Assembly (NCBI RefSeq): GCF_000244955.1
Contig: NZ_CM001439.1
Span: forward strand, 2,508,628-2,572,627
Origin: Saccharomonospora marina XMU15
GTDB taxonomy: Bacteria > Actinomycetota > Actinomycetes > Mycobacteriales > Pseudonocardiaceae
Reading direction: 5' to 3'
DNA: 64,000 nucleotides
Shown here in pieces: positions 43,112 through 51,739 of the stretch (positions are counted from its first letter, which is position 1; each line of letters opens with the position of its first letter). A program made the translations under genes and the position numbers. The notes under the pieces were generated by a model, which did no database searches, was not told the DNA's origin, and saw nothing but the letters and a program-made list of their open reading frames with translations.

Positions 43112-44050
43112 ATGCGGATGGGGTTGCGTAGCCTCATCGACACCGAGCTGCGGGCACACGTCGAAGAGCTGCGAGCCAGTGCCGGTTCGGCGACCGTGAA
43201 GGGCCCGAGCAGCCTGGACGAGCTTCGGCAGGCGCGAGCCAACGGCGACGTGATCCCGCCGGATGCCGACCCGTCGGCTGTGGAGCAGGTGGTCGGGGCG
43301 GCCGGCCGGCAAGTGCCGGTGAGAATCCTGGCTCCCGGCAACGGTGCGCCGCGCGGTGTCTACCTGGACATCCACGGTGGTGGCTTCTACCTGGGATCGG
43401 CGGCTCGGGGCGACGCGCGCAACCGGCGACTCGCGGACGCTGTGGGAGTCGCCGTCGTGAGCGTGGACTACCGACTCGCTCCCGAACACCCCTGGCCCGC
43501 CGCCCCCGACGACTGCGAGACCGTCGCACTGTGGCTGATCGAGCAGGCCGAGGCTCGCTTCGGCACGACGCGGCTGGCGATAGGGGGGTTCTCGGCCGGA
43601 GCCACGCTCGCCATGACGACACTGCTGCGGCTGCGCGATCGCGGCGCCGTCGGTTCGTTCGTAGGTGCCGCACTGCAGTTCGGCACCTACGATCTGAGCG
43701 GGCTGACCCCCGCGGGCAGGCTGATCGCCGACGAGTACTTCATTCAGGCCTACGCCGGTCACGCGCCCGACCGCACCGACCCCGACATCTCCCCGGTCTA
43801 TGGTGACCTGCGCGGCCTGCCTCCGGTGCTGCTGGTCGTCGGCAGCGCGGACATCCTGCTGGAGGACAACCTGGCGATGGCGGCCCGGGTGTCAGCGGCC
43901 GGAGGCGAGGTGGACCTTCGGATCTACCCGGAAGCACCACACGGTTTCACGGCCCGCTCCACGGGCATGGCCAAGGCCGCGCTGCGCGATATCGAGTGTT
44001 GGCTCTCGGGCAGGTTTGTGGTGCCGCAGCCGGCCGGTCCGGTCCGCTGA
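43112..44050 (+). CDS. Alpha/beta hydrolase of the hormone-sensitive-lipase family
   Basis: A 312-residue esterase/lipase. The HSL oxyanion motif HGGGFYLGSA (about 90) and the nucleophile elbow GGFSAGATL (Ser near 155) are clear; VSVDYRLAPEHPWPAAPDD is typical, and the C-terminal triad Asp (GSADILLEDN) and His (EAPHGFTA) follow. A signal peptide is absent, so it is cytoplasmic. ATG 43112 or 43118 could be used. Its stop is separated from the GlsB gene by 91 bases. Confidence 0.92.
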   Translation: MRMGLRSLIDTELRAHVEELRASAGSATVKGPSSLDELRQARANGDVIPPDADPSAVEQVVGAAGRQVPVRILAPGNGAPRGVYLDIHGGGFYLGSAARGDARNRRLADAVGVAVVSVDYRLAPEHPWPAAPDDCETVALWLIEQAEARFGTTRLAIGGFSAGATLAMTTLLRLRDRGAVGSFVGAALQFGTYDLSGLTPAGRLIADEYFIQAYAGHAPDRTDPDISPVYGDLRGLPPVLLVVGSADILLEDNLAMAARVSAAGGEVDLRIYPEAPHGFTARSTGMAKAALRDIECWLSGRFVVPQPAGPVR

Positions 44051-44141
44051 CCGCGGTGCCGGGTGCGGTGCCCTTCGCCGCGCCGCTGGGGTAGCCTGGC
44101 CTCGGTCCGCCAGAACGAGCCGAGCGACGGGACGACAAACG

Positions 44142-44411
44142 ATGCTGTGGACGATCATCGGCTGGGTGGTTTTCGGGTTGATCGCCGGGTACATCGCCCG
44201 CGCGCTGGTGCCAGGTAAGGACGACATCGGACTGCTGATGACGATCGTCATCGGCGTCGCGGGCTCTGTCGTCGGCGGCTTCATCTTCGGACTGCTCACC
44301 GTGGGCCTGCGCGGATTCCAGCCCGCCGGATGGATCGGCTCGGTCATCGGTGCCGTCATCGTGCTGGTGATCTACAACAAGGTCACCGGACGCAAACGCG
44401 TCCGCCGCTGA
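44142..44411 (+). CDS. GlsB/YeaQ/YmgE-family stress membrane protein
   Basis: An 89-residue protein with three hydrophobic helices: LWTIIGWVVFGLIAGYIARALVPG, GLLMTIVIGVAGSVVGGFIFGLL and WIGSVIGAVIVLVIYNKV. The glycine-rich helices, GYIAR and the PGKDDIG loop are family hallmarks (transglycosylase-associated, PF04226). Induced by stress in several bacteria; the mechanism is unclear. ATG at 44142 is the only sensible start. A TAGCCT minus-10-like hexamer lies at 44092-44097, giving a short leader. Confidence 0.9.
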   Translation: MLWTIIGWVVFGLIAGYIARALVPGKDDIGLLMTIVIGVAGSVVGGFIFGLLTVGLRGFQPAGWIGSVIGAVIVLVIYNKVTGRKRVRR

Positions 44412-44471
44412 ACCAGCTACGGCCAGCAAAACCGCTACCGGTCGGTTGTGCCGATCCCGGATCATCGCGTC

Positions 44472-45083
44472 ATGCGTTCCCCGACCTACCCTGCGCCCCG
44501 ACTGCGTCCGCAGCGATCGCTGCCGACCCTGCGGACGCGGCGGTTGACCCTGCGGCCGATCAGCGCCGGCGACCTCGACCACGTACACGACTACCTCTCA
44601 CGTGAGGACGTCTGCCGCTACCTGCTGCACGAGCCGCTGTCTCGCCAGGAGGTAGCGGCCAAACTCGTCGCCGCCGAGCAGCGGTCGGCGATGGGCGGCG
44701 ACGGTGACTTCGCCCGGCTGGCCGTGGTCCGAGACGAGGACGGCGTCGTGGTGGGCGACGTCATGCTCAACATCGTGTCGGTCGAGGCCGCGACCACCGA
44801 GATCGGCTGGGTGTACTCCCCGGACGTCTCGGGCATGGGCTATGCCACCGAGGCCGCGCGTGCGCTGCTCGAGTACGCGTTCGCGACCCTCGGCGCCCAT
44901 CGGGTGATCGCCCAGTTGCACCCGGACAACACCGCGTCCTCACGGTTGTGTCAGCGGCTGGGCATGCGCCACGAGGCGCTGCACCGCGCCAACCTGTGGA
45001 TCAAGGACGGCTGGGAGGACACCAGCGTCCACGCGATTCTGCGACACGAGTGGGAGAACCGGGCAGGCGACCCTTGCCGATGA
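44472..45083 (+). CDS. GNAT-family N-acetyltransferase
   Basis: A 203-residue GNAT enzyme of the RimJ/RimL type: RTRRLTLRPISAGDLDHV (about 19-36), EIGWVYSPDVSGMGYATEAARALLEYAFATLGAHRVIAQLHPDNTASSRLCQRLGMRHEALHR contains the acetyl-CoA loop (GMGYATEA) and the final NxxS/L motif. It acetylates a small molecule or protein N-terminus; the substrate is unknown. ATG 44472 is used, though GTG 44448 is possible. It is convergent with the Dpp-type permease across a perfect hairpin. Confidence 0.88.
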   Translation: MRSPTYPAPRLRPQRSLPTLRTRRLTLRPISAGDLDHVHDYLSREDVCRYLLHEPLSRQEVAAKLVAAEQRSAMGGDGDFARLAVVRDEDGVVVGDVMLNIVSVEAATTEIGWVYSPDVSGMGYATEAARALLEYAFATLGAHRVIAQLHPDNTASSRLCQRLGMRHEALHRANLWIKDGWEDTSVHAILRHEWENRAGDPCR

Positions 45084-45099
45084 TCGCTGCCTTGGTGTT

Positions 45100-45139
45100 A
45101 CCGGCCGCGCCCGCGGGCCTGCCGTCAGGCGCGGCCGGT
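45100..45139. terminator. Bidirectional hairpin between convergent GNAT and permease genes
   Basis: ACCGGCCGCGCC (45100-45111) and GGCGCGGCCGGT (45128-45139) are exact reverse complements with a 16-base loop. It fills the gap between the GNAT stop and the permease stop, as expected for a terminator serving both strands. Confidence 0.75.
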
Positions 45140-45141
45140 GG

Positions 45142-46080
45142 TCAGCGATGCAGGCGCGGGTCGAGGAAGTCGCGAAGCGCGTCGCCGAGCAGGTTGAACG
45201 CGAAAACCGCCAGCGAGAGCACGATCCCGGGCGCGATCACCATCCACGGCGCCATCTCCACGTACCGCACACCCTCCGACAGCATGAGCCCCCAGGAAGG
45301 GGTCGGTGGAGGCGTGCCGATACCCAGGAAGCTCAGCGCCGACTCCGCGATGATCACACCCGCGAACAGCAGCGACGACATCGTCAGCAGCGGAGCCGCC
45401 ATGTTGGGCAGCACGTGCCGCCCCATGATCCGCAGTGCCCCCGCCCCGGTGGCCCTGGCCGCCTCGATGTAGGGCTCCTCCCTGATCCGCAGCGTCTCCG
45501 CCCTGGCCACGCGGTTGAACGACGGCGTGATGACGATGACCAGCGCGATGATGGTTCCCTGAATGGACGGGGTCAGCACGACCGCCATGAACAGCAGCAG
45601 CACCAGCGGCGGCACCGACTGGATGGAGTCCATGACACGCTGGATCACCAGATCCTTCCTGCGGCCGAGGAAGCCCGACACCACCCCGAAGACGGTGCCG
45701 AGGACGAGGCTGGCCGCTGTCGTCACCACGCCGATGATCATCGACGACCGCGCGCCGTAGATCAGCCTGCTGAGCACGTCCCTGCCCAGGTCGTCGGTAC
45801 CGAGCCAGAAGTCCGAAGACGGACCCTCGGTGATCCTCGTGCGGTTCTGCAGCAGCGGGTCGTATGGGGCCACCAGCGGCGCCAGCACCGCCACCAGCAC
45901 GATCAGCGTGATCAGCACCAGACTCACCGCGCCGAGCGGCTCCGTACGCAGGAACCGTTTGAAGCCCGCCCACGCGTCGGCGAGGTTGCGCCGCCGAGGC
46001 GGCGGAGGTGGCACACGGCCGACATCGGACCGCCCCGAAGCCGAGGCACGGGTGGCGTCCGTGGAGAGATCGTTACTCAT
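45142..46080 (-). CDS. Peptide/oligosaccharide ABC transporter permease, DppC-like
   Basis: A 312-residue inner-membrane permease. The Opp/Dpp-type signature DFWLGTDDLGRDVLSRLIYGARSSMIIGV (about 95-123) and the EAA loop EAARATGAGALRIMGRHVLPN (about 210-230) are typical of DppC. Six membrane segments are visible, the first SLVLITLIVLVAVLAPLVAPYDP, the others flanking the EAA loop. The ATG at 46080 overlaps the DppB stop (ATGA). Last gene of a five-gene importer operon on the minus strand; the operon ends at a hairpin. Confidence 0.95.
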   Translation of the reverse strand: MSNDLSTDATRASASGRSDVGRVPPPPPRRRNLADAWAGFKRFLRTEPLGAVSLVLITLIVLVAVLAPLVAPYDPLLQNRTRITEGPSSDFWLGTDDLGRDVLSRLIYGARSSMIIGVVTTAASLVLGTVFGVVSGFLGRRKDLVIQRVMDSIQSVPPLVLLLFMAVVLTPSIQGTIIALVIVITPSFNRVARAETLRIREEPYIEAARATGAGALRIMGRHVLPNMAAPLLTMSSLLFAGVIIAESALSFLGIGTPPPTPSWGLMLSEGVRYVEMAPWMVIAPGIVLSLAVFAFNLLGDALRDFLDPRLHR

Positions 46081-47039
46081 TGACCGCTCTCCCTTGCGGC
46101 TCGGATCCGGGGATCGATGAGGGCGTACAGCAGGTCGATGATGATCATGGTGAACACGAACAGCCCCGCGTAGAAGATCGTGCACGCGATCACCACGGGG
46201 TAGTCGCGGTCGAGCACGGACTCGTAGATGAGCTGACCGGTCCCCGGCAGCGAGAACATCTGCTCCAGGATCACGGTGCCGCCCAGGATCGTGCCCAGGT
46301 TCACCCCCAGCAGCGTGAGCACGGCGATCACCGAGTTACGCAGCGCGTGCTTGAACAGCACCAGCCGCTCCGAGGCCCCCTTCGCCCGCACGGTGCGGAT
46401 GAACTGCGAACCGAGGTTCTCCAGCAACGAAGACCGCGCCATCCGCGTCGTCCCCGCCACCGCGGAGGTGCCCAATGCGATGGCGGGCAACGCCATCTGC
46501 TGCAGCCACGACGCGAAGTCCTCGGTGGGGCCCGCGTAGACGAACGGTGGCGACCACGCGAACCACACCCCCAGCGCGCTCAGCAACAGCAGGCCCACCA
46601 CGTAGTTCGGCACCGACAGCCCGGCCACCGCGACACCGCGGATGGCGTTGTCGGTCTTCGTGCCACGCCGCGTGGCGGCGAGGATGCCCAGCCCGACGCC
46701 GATGATCGTGCCGATCGCCAGTGCCAGACCGCCCAGTTGCAGCGTCACCGGTATCCGGGCGAGGAACAGGTCCATCACCGGCTCGTTGGTGTAGAACGAA
46801 CGCCCGAAGTCACCCTGCAACACGCCGCCGAAGAAGCCGGCCAACTGTTCGTGCACCGGCTCGTCCAGCCCCAGTTCGGCACGCATCCGGTCGGCCTGCT
46901 CCTGTGTCGCGCCCGTGTCGGCCAGCATCAGGTCGACCGCGTCACTGGGGATGAACGTCATGGCGACGAACACGAACACCGTCACCAGGACAAGCACGAT
47001 CAGCCCGTAACCGAGCCTGCGGAAGAAGTAGCGGATCAC
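46077..47039 (-). CDS. Peptide/oligosaccharide ABC transporter permease, DppB-like
   Basis: A 320-residue permease of the DppB class: starts VIRYFFRRLGYGLIVLVLVTVFVFVAMTFIPSD, has the long periplasmic stretch (LGLDEPVHEQLAGFFGGVLQGDFGRSFYTNEPV), and the EAA loop TVRAKGASERLVLFKHALRN (about 220). The GTG start overlaps the DppF stop (GTGA). It pairs with the DppC-like protein to form the channel; the SBP gene at 49266-50852 provides substrate binding. Confidence 0.95.
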   Translation of the reverse strand: MIRYFFRRLGYGLIVLVLVTVFVFVAMTFIPSDAVDLMLADTGATQEQADRMRAELGLDEPVHEQLAGFFGGVLQGDFGRSFYTNEPVMDLFLARIPVTLQLGGLALAIGTIIGVGLGILAATRRGTKTDNAIRGVAVAGLSVPNYVVGLLLLSALGVWFAWSPPFVYAGPTEDFASWLQQMALPAIALGTSAVAGTTRMARSSLLENLGSQFIRTVRAKGASERLVLFKHALRNSVIAVLTLLGVNLGTILGGTVILEQMFSLPGTGQLIYESVLDRDYPVVIACTIFYAGLFVFTMIIIDLLYALIDPRIRAARESGQ

Positions 47040-48070
47040 CGCGTGCCCTCCTCGTCGGTGTCGAGCAGGTGGCAGGCCGCGGCCCGCCCGCCGCCGGCCT
47101 CCGAACGCAACGCCGGTGCCTGCGTGCGGCAGCGGTCGAACGCGAACGGGCAGCGGGTGTGGAACCGGCAACCGCTGGGCGGGTTACTCGGACTGGGAAC
47201 CTCGCCGCGGGCGACGACGCGTTCCTTGGCACGTGCCGTTGTCGGGTCGTGTCCGGGAATGGCCGCCAGCAGCAGCTGCGTGTAGGGGTGTTTTGGATCG
47301 GCGAACACGGCGTCGCTGTCGCCGCGCTCCACGATCTCGCCCATGTACATCACACACAGCTCGTCGGCCATGTACCGCACGACGTTGAGGTCGTGGGCGA
47401 TGAACAGGTAGGACAGCCCGAGCTCGGCCTGTAGTCGCTTGAGCAGGTTCAATATCTGCGCCTGCACCGACACGTCCAGTGCCGAAACCGACTCGTCACA
47501 GAAGATGACGTCGGGGTTGGTGGCCAGCGCTCGCGCGATGCCGATGCGCTGAGCCTGGCCTCCGGAGAACTGGTGCGGGAACCGGTACAGATCCCTGCCG
47601 GAGAGCCCGACCGTCTCCAGCAACTCGATCACCCGAGCCACCCGTGACCTGCCCTTGGCGACGCCGTGCACCTCCAGCGGTTCGCCGACGATGTCGAGCA
47701 CGGTCATCCTGGGATTCAGCGAGCCGTAGGGATCCTGAAAGATCATCTGCATCCGCGCGCGCAGTGCCTTCAGCTGCCTGCCCCGCTTCGCGAGCAGATC
47801 CTCGCCGTCGAACAGCACCTGCCCCGACGTCGGCTCGATGAGCCGGTTCACCAACCGGGCCGTGGTCGACTTCCCCGATCCCGACTCGCCGACCAGCCCC
47901 ACCGTGCGGCCGCGAGGGATGCGGAAGGACACCCCGTCGACCGCTCGCACGACACCGCCGCGCCCCAGCGGGCCGCTGCGGATCGGGTAGTGCTTGACAA
48001 GGTCTCGAACCTCGAGGATCGGCGGCCCGGCGGCTTCCGACCGGCCCGCCATGGTCGCTTCAGCTGACAC
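47036..48070 (-). CDS. ABC transporter ATP-binding protein, DppF-like
   Basis: A 344-residue ATPase. Walker A GESGSGKST (about 59-67), Q-loop IFQDPYGSLNPRM, signature FSGGQAQRIGIARAL, Walker B VIFCDESVSALDVSVQAQ and the C-terminal oligopeptide-transporter domain with the cysteine cluster CRFHTRCPFAFDRCRTQ (Fe-S or zinc-like). GTG start lies within the last codons of the DppD-like gene. Together the two ATPases energise DppBC. Confidence 0.95.
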   Translation of the reverse strand: MSAEATMAGRSEAAGPPILEVRDLVKHYPIRSGPLGRGGVVRAVDGVSFRIPRGRTVGLVGESGSGKSTTARLVNRLIEPTSGQVLFDGEDLLAKRGRQLKALRARMQMIFQDPYGSLNPRMTVLDIVGEPLEVHGVAKGRSRVARVIELLETVGLSGRDLYRFPHQFSGGQAQRIGIARALATNPDVIFCDESVSALDVSVQAQILNLLKRLQAELGLSYLFIAHDLNVVRYMADELCVMYMGEIVERGDSDAVFADPKHPYTQLLLAAIPGHDPTTARAKERVVARGEVPSPSNPPSGCRFHTRCPFAFDRCRTQAPALRSEAGGGRAAACHLLDTDEEGTR

Positions 48071-49121
48071 CTGTGGCTCCTGACTCGATCGAGTTCACCC
48101 CGCCCGCGGTGCTGTCCGTTCGACCCCGCGCCGCGAGCAGCCCGCTTTCCGGCCGCTCGTGCAGCCAGCACCGGCTTTCCCGCCTGCTCGGCAGAGCGAA
48201 CAGCGGCGGTTCGTGCACCGAGCAGTGCTCCAGTGCCCTGGGGCAGCGCGGATGGAAGCGGCACCCCGACGGCATCTCCAGCAGGCTCGGCACCGACCCC
48301 TTGATGGCGGGCATGAGCGTGTCGCGGCTGATGGTGGGGCTCGGGATCGACCGCAGCAGCGCGAGCGTGTACGGGTTCTGCGGATCGTTGAGTACCTGCT
48401 CGACGGTGCCCTGCTCCACCACCTTGCCCGCGTACATCACGACGACCCGGTCGGCCATCTCGGCCACGACCCCCATGTCGTGAGTGATGAACAGCAGTGC
48501 CGTGCCGTGGTCGCGTTGCAGGTCCCGCATCAGTCGCAGGATCTGTGCCTCCACGGTCACATCGAGCGCGGTCGTCGGCTCGTCCGCGATCAACAGCGAC
48601 GGGTTGCACGACAGTGCGATCGCGATCACCACCCGCTGCTGCTGCCCGCCTGACAGCTCGTGCGGGTAGGACCGCGCCCTGCGCTCCGGGTCGGGCAGCC
48701 CGACCTCCCTGAGCAACTCGACGGCGCGGGCCTTGGCCTCGGCGGGCCTGATGTCGCGGTGGATGCGGATCGCCTCGGCCACCTGGTTGCCAACCGTGTA
48801 GAGCGGGTCCAGCGCGGCCATCGGGTTCTGAAACACCATCGCGACCTGCTCGCCGCGGAGTTGGCGCAGCCGCGCGGGTGAGGCTTGCGTGATCTCCTCG
48901 CCGTGGAACCGGATCGAACCGTCCTCGATCCGTCCCGCGTCGAGCAGCCCCATCACCGACAGCGCGGTGACGCTCTTGCCCGAACCCGACTCACCGACGA
49001 TCGCCACCGTCTCGCCCTCGGCGACGGTGAACGACATGTCGCTGACCGCCTCGACCTCGCCGTGCCGCGTCGGGAACCGCACGCGCAGGTTGTTCACCTC
49101 CAGCAAGGGCTCGCCCAGCAC
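48060..49121 (-). CDS. ABC transporter ATP-binding protein, DppD-like
   Basis: A 353-residue ATPase: Walker A GESGSGKSV, Q-loop VFQNPMAALDP, signature LSGGQQQRVVIAIAL, Walker B LLIADEPTTALDVTVEAQ and the C-terminal cysteine cluster CRFHPRCPRALEHC. GTG 49121 is the start; the preceding region is non-coding and holds a strong hairpin (49182-49219) between the substrate-binding protein gene and this one. The stop overlaps the DppF start. Confidence 0.94.
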   Translation of the reverse strand: MLGEPLLEVNNLRVRFPTRHGEVEAVSDMSFTVAEGETVAIVGESGSGKSVTALSVMGLLDAGRIEDGSIRFHGEEITQASPARLRQLRGEQVAMVFQNPMAALDPLYTVGNQVAEAIRIHRDIRPAEAKARAVELLREVGLPDPERRARSYPHELSGGQQQRVVIAIALSCNPSLLIADEPTTALDVTVEAQILRLMRDLQRDHGTALLFITHDMGVVAEMADRVVVMYAGKVVEQGTVEQVLNDPQNPYTLALLRSIPSPTISRDTLMPAIKGSVPSLLEMPSGCRFHPRCPRALEHCSVHEPPLFALPSRRESRCWLHERPESGLLAARGRTDSTAGGVNSIESGATGVS

Positions 49122-49181
49122 CGTGGCCCTCCTTCCCTGTGGCCTTTCCTCAGGCTGCCCCGATCGAGCCCGGCCGCGGGG

Positions 49182-49219
49182 GGCGCGGTGCCCGGGCGGG
49201 CCGTCCCGGGCACCGCGCC
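49182..49219 (-). terminator. Intercistronic 15-base-arm hairpin after the substrate-binding protein gene
   Basis: GGCGCGGTGCCCGGG (49182-49196) and CCCGGGCACCGCGCC (49205-49219) pair perfectly over an 8-base loop. It lies 47 bases after the substrate-binding protein stop and before the ATPase start, inside the operon. Such leaky hairpins in importer operons protect and enrich the binding-protein mRNA while reducing transcription of the membrane and ATPase genes. Confidence 0.8.
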
Positions 49220-49265
49220 TGTTCCGCCGCACCTGGTGGCCGCCGCGGACACCTCACCGGTGGAA

Positions 49266-50852
49266 TCAGTCACCGGTCACCCACATGTCCGCGTAGCGGC
49301 GCCCGTGGTAGATCGGCGACTGGTAGTAGTCGCGCACCCGGGAGCTGACCGCCCAGTACTGGTAGTACTGGATGGGCAGGACGGACGCGGCGATCTCGGT
49401 CTCCATGCGCTCCTGGAAGTCACGGTAGATCTGGTTGCGGTCGTCCTCGTCCAGCGTCCGGCGCGACTCCTCGATCATCTTGTCGATCTGCGGGTCGGAG
49501 ATCGCCGCGTAGTTCTCCGTGGAACCGGTGCGGAAGTCCTGCACGGTCTGGTCGGGGAAGATCACGGCGCGAGCGGCCTTGCTGAGGTCGTACTGCTGGT
49601 CGCGCCGCCGCCCGATCGCGGTACCGGGGTCCAGAATCTGGATCTCGGCTTCGATGCCCACCTTCTTGAGGTCGGCGACGATCCACTCGCCCTCGCGGAC
49701 GTCGGAGTCGCTGAGCTTTTGCACCATGATGGTGGTCTTGAAGCCGTTCGGGTAGCCGGCCTCGGCCAGCAGCTTGCGGGCGCGCTCGGGGTCGTACGGT
49801 CGAAGCTCGCGCACCTCGTCGCCGGTGAGTGCGGCGCTGGTGATCTCGGGCCGGAACAGCGAGGTGTAGTTCATCTTCCCGCGGGTGTTCTTACCCATGT
49901 TCTCCCAGTCGATGGCCAGCATGATGGCCCTGCGCACCCGGAGGTCGCCGAACGGCTTCTTCGTGGTGTTGATGTCGAAACTCACGAAGTTCGACGGCAC
50001 CTCGATAACCGAGAAGTCGTCGTTGCCCGCGAAGGTGTTCTCGATGACGTCGTACGGCTGCGTGCCGACGTCGAGCCTTCCGCTGCGCAGCGCTGCCGTC
50101 ACGGCGGAGGTGTCACTGATGATCGGAAGCCGGATCTCGTCGAGGTAGGGCTTACCCTCCTCGTAGTAGTCCGGGTTGCGCTTGAGCACCCACTCGACGT
50201 CGGGTTTGTGACTGTCCACCATGAACGGTCCGGTACCGATCGCCTTCTCGCTCATGTCGAACTTGCCCTCGACACCCTCGCGCGGAAGGATCACGTTGAA
50301 GTGGTGCGCCATGTACTCCAGGAACGGGGCGTAGGCGTGCTTGAGCTTGAACACGACGCGATGGTCGCCCTCGGCCGTGATGCTCTCGATCGGCTCCGCC
50401 ATCCACTTGTGCGAAGACTCGCTCGCCTTCAGGCCCTCGAACGTGGCCACGACGTCGTCGGCGGTGAACGGCCTGCCGTTGACAGGCTCGATGTTCTGCC
50501 ACTTCACGTCGTCGCGCAGATTGAACGTGTACGTCAGGCCGTCCGCAGAGGACTCCCAGTCGGTGGCGAGATCGGGAACGAGCTCGAGACCTTCGACGCC
50601 CTCGCCGACCTTCACCTCCACCAGCTTGCTGTAAACGGTTCCGGACAGCAGCTGCATCAGCGACGGGTCGTCACTGACCAGAAAGTTCAGACCCCTCGAC
50701 GGTTCGAACGGCTGCTGCACCGTAATGCTTCCGCCGCGCTGCGGTTGCCCGGGATCGGCGTTGCCGGAGCCGCCGTCACCGCTGCCGCAGCTCGCCAGCA
50801 ACGCGGCGGCGCACAACAGCGCGGTGAGGCGCGGAATACTCCATTTTGGCAT
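49266..50852 (-). CDS. Peptide/nickel-type ABC transporter substrate-binding lipoprotein (SBP_bac_5)
   Basis: A 528-residue binding protein of the Dpp/Opp family 5. It starts with a lipoprotein signal (RLTALLCAAALLASCGSG, lipobox Cys 22). The SBP_5 core is visible as LRDDVKWQNIEPVNGRPFTADDVVATFEGLK (about 125-155) and KRNPDYYEEGKPYLDEIRLPIISD, with VRRAIMLAIDWENMG. The ligand is unknown: such proteins take peptides, sugars, opines or siderophores. Its gene is first in the five-gene operon, separated from the ATPases by a hairpin, which would give it higher expression. Confidence 0.94.
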   Translation of the reverse strand: MPKWSIPRLTALLCAAALLASCGSGDGGSGNADPGQPQRGGSITVQQPFEPSRGLNFLVSDDPSLMQLLSGTVYSKLVEVKVGEGVEGLELVPDLATDWESSADGLTYTFNLRDDVKWQNIEPVNGRPFTADDVVATFEGLKASESSHKWMAEPIESITAEGDHRVVFKLKHAYAPFLEYMAHHFNVILPREGVEGKFDMSEKAIGTGPFMVDSHKPDVEWVLKRNPDYYEEGKPYLDEIRLPIISDTSAVTAALRSGRLDVGTQPYDVIENTFAGNDDFSVIEVPSNFVSFDINTTKKPFGDLRVRRAIMLAIDWENMGKNTRGKMNYTSLFRPEITSAALTGDEVRELRPYDPERARKLLAEAGYPNGFKTTIMVQKLSDSDVREGEWIVADLKKVGIEAEIQILDPGTAIGRRRDQQYDLSKAARAVIFPDQTVQDFRTGSTENYAAISDPQIDKMIEESRRTLDEDDRNQIYRDFQERMETEIAASVLPIQYYQYWAVSSRVRDYYQSPIYHGRRYADMWVTGD

Positions 50853-50945
50853 GGAAGAGTCACACTCCTGTCGATGTGAGGAATGGTGAAGGGTGCTATC
50901 GGGTTGATGCGTTCCGGGGCGTCCGGTTACGAGTCCGTTGTGGAT

Positions 50946-51739
50946 CTAGGCGTTGAGGTCGTGTTGGTAGACGGATTCGTGCCAGGGGATGAAGAAGCGT
51001 TTGAGGGTGTTGATGAGGAAGTAGAGGGTGAGGCCGAGTGTGGAGAGGAGGATGATGACGGCGAAGAGGGCGGGGGCGTTGAGTTCGTTGAGGGTGCGGA
51101 CGATGAGGTAGCCGAGTCCTTCGTTGCCGCCGAGGTATTCGCCGACGATGGTGCCGATGATGGCGAAGACGATGCCGACTTCCATGCCGGTGAAGACGTA
51201 GGGGAGGGTGCTTTTGAGTTCGAGGTGGGTGAAGGTTTGCCAGCGGTTGGCGTTGAGGGTTTTCATGACGTCGTGTTGGCCGGGTTGGACGGAGCGGACG
51301 CCGAGTTGGACGTTGAGCATGATGGGGAAGAAGGCGAGCATGGCGGCCATGATGATTTTGGAGGTCATGCCGAAGCCGAACCAGATGACGAACAGGGGGA
51401 TGAGGGCGACTTTGGGGATGACTTGGGAGGCGACGATGATGGGGCGGAGGCTGCGTTCCATCCAGGGGATTTTGCCGAGGATGGCGCCGGTGGTGATGCC
51501 GGTGGCGAGGGCGATGGTGAAGCCGGTGAGGGTTTCGGTGGCGGTGATTTGGGCGTGGTGCCAGGTTTGGGGGTCGGTGGCGAGGTCGGTGAGGGTGGCG
51601 AGGACGGTGAGGGGTCGGGGAGGACGAGTTCGGAGAGGTTGTTGAGGCGGACGAAGAGGTCCCAGGTGGTGAAGAGGGTGAGGAGGAGCAGGGGGGTGGT
51701 GATCCAGGGGAGGAGTTTGGTCAGGCGTGGGTTGGTCAT
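50946..51739 (-). pseudogene. NitT/TauT-type ABC permease (SsuC/TauC-like), one-base frameshift
   Basis: The first 41 residues (MTNPRLTKLLPWITTPLLLLTLF with a membrane helix, then WDLFVRLNNLSELVLP) are in one frame from ATG 51739. From about 51620 the protein continues in the next frame: PLTVLATLTDLATDPQTW, LTGFTIALATGITTGAILG, VIPKVALIPLFVIWFGFGM with the EAA loop, ending FFIPWHESVYQHDLNA. One C is missing in a run (CTCCCCGACCC; five C would restore frame, plus-strand G4 at 51616-51619). Wobble bases are almost only C or A, unlike neighbours. If the base is a sequencing error, the gene is intact. Confidence 0.85.
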
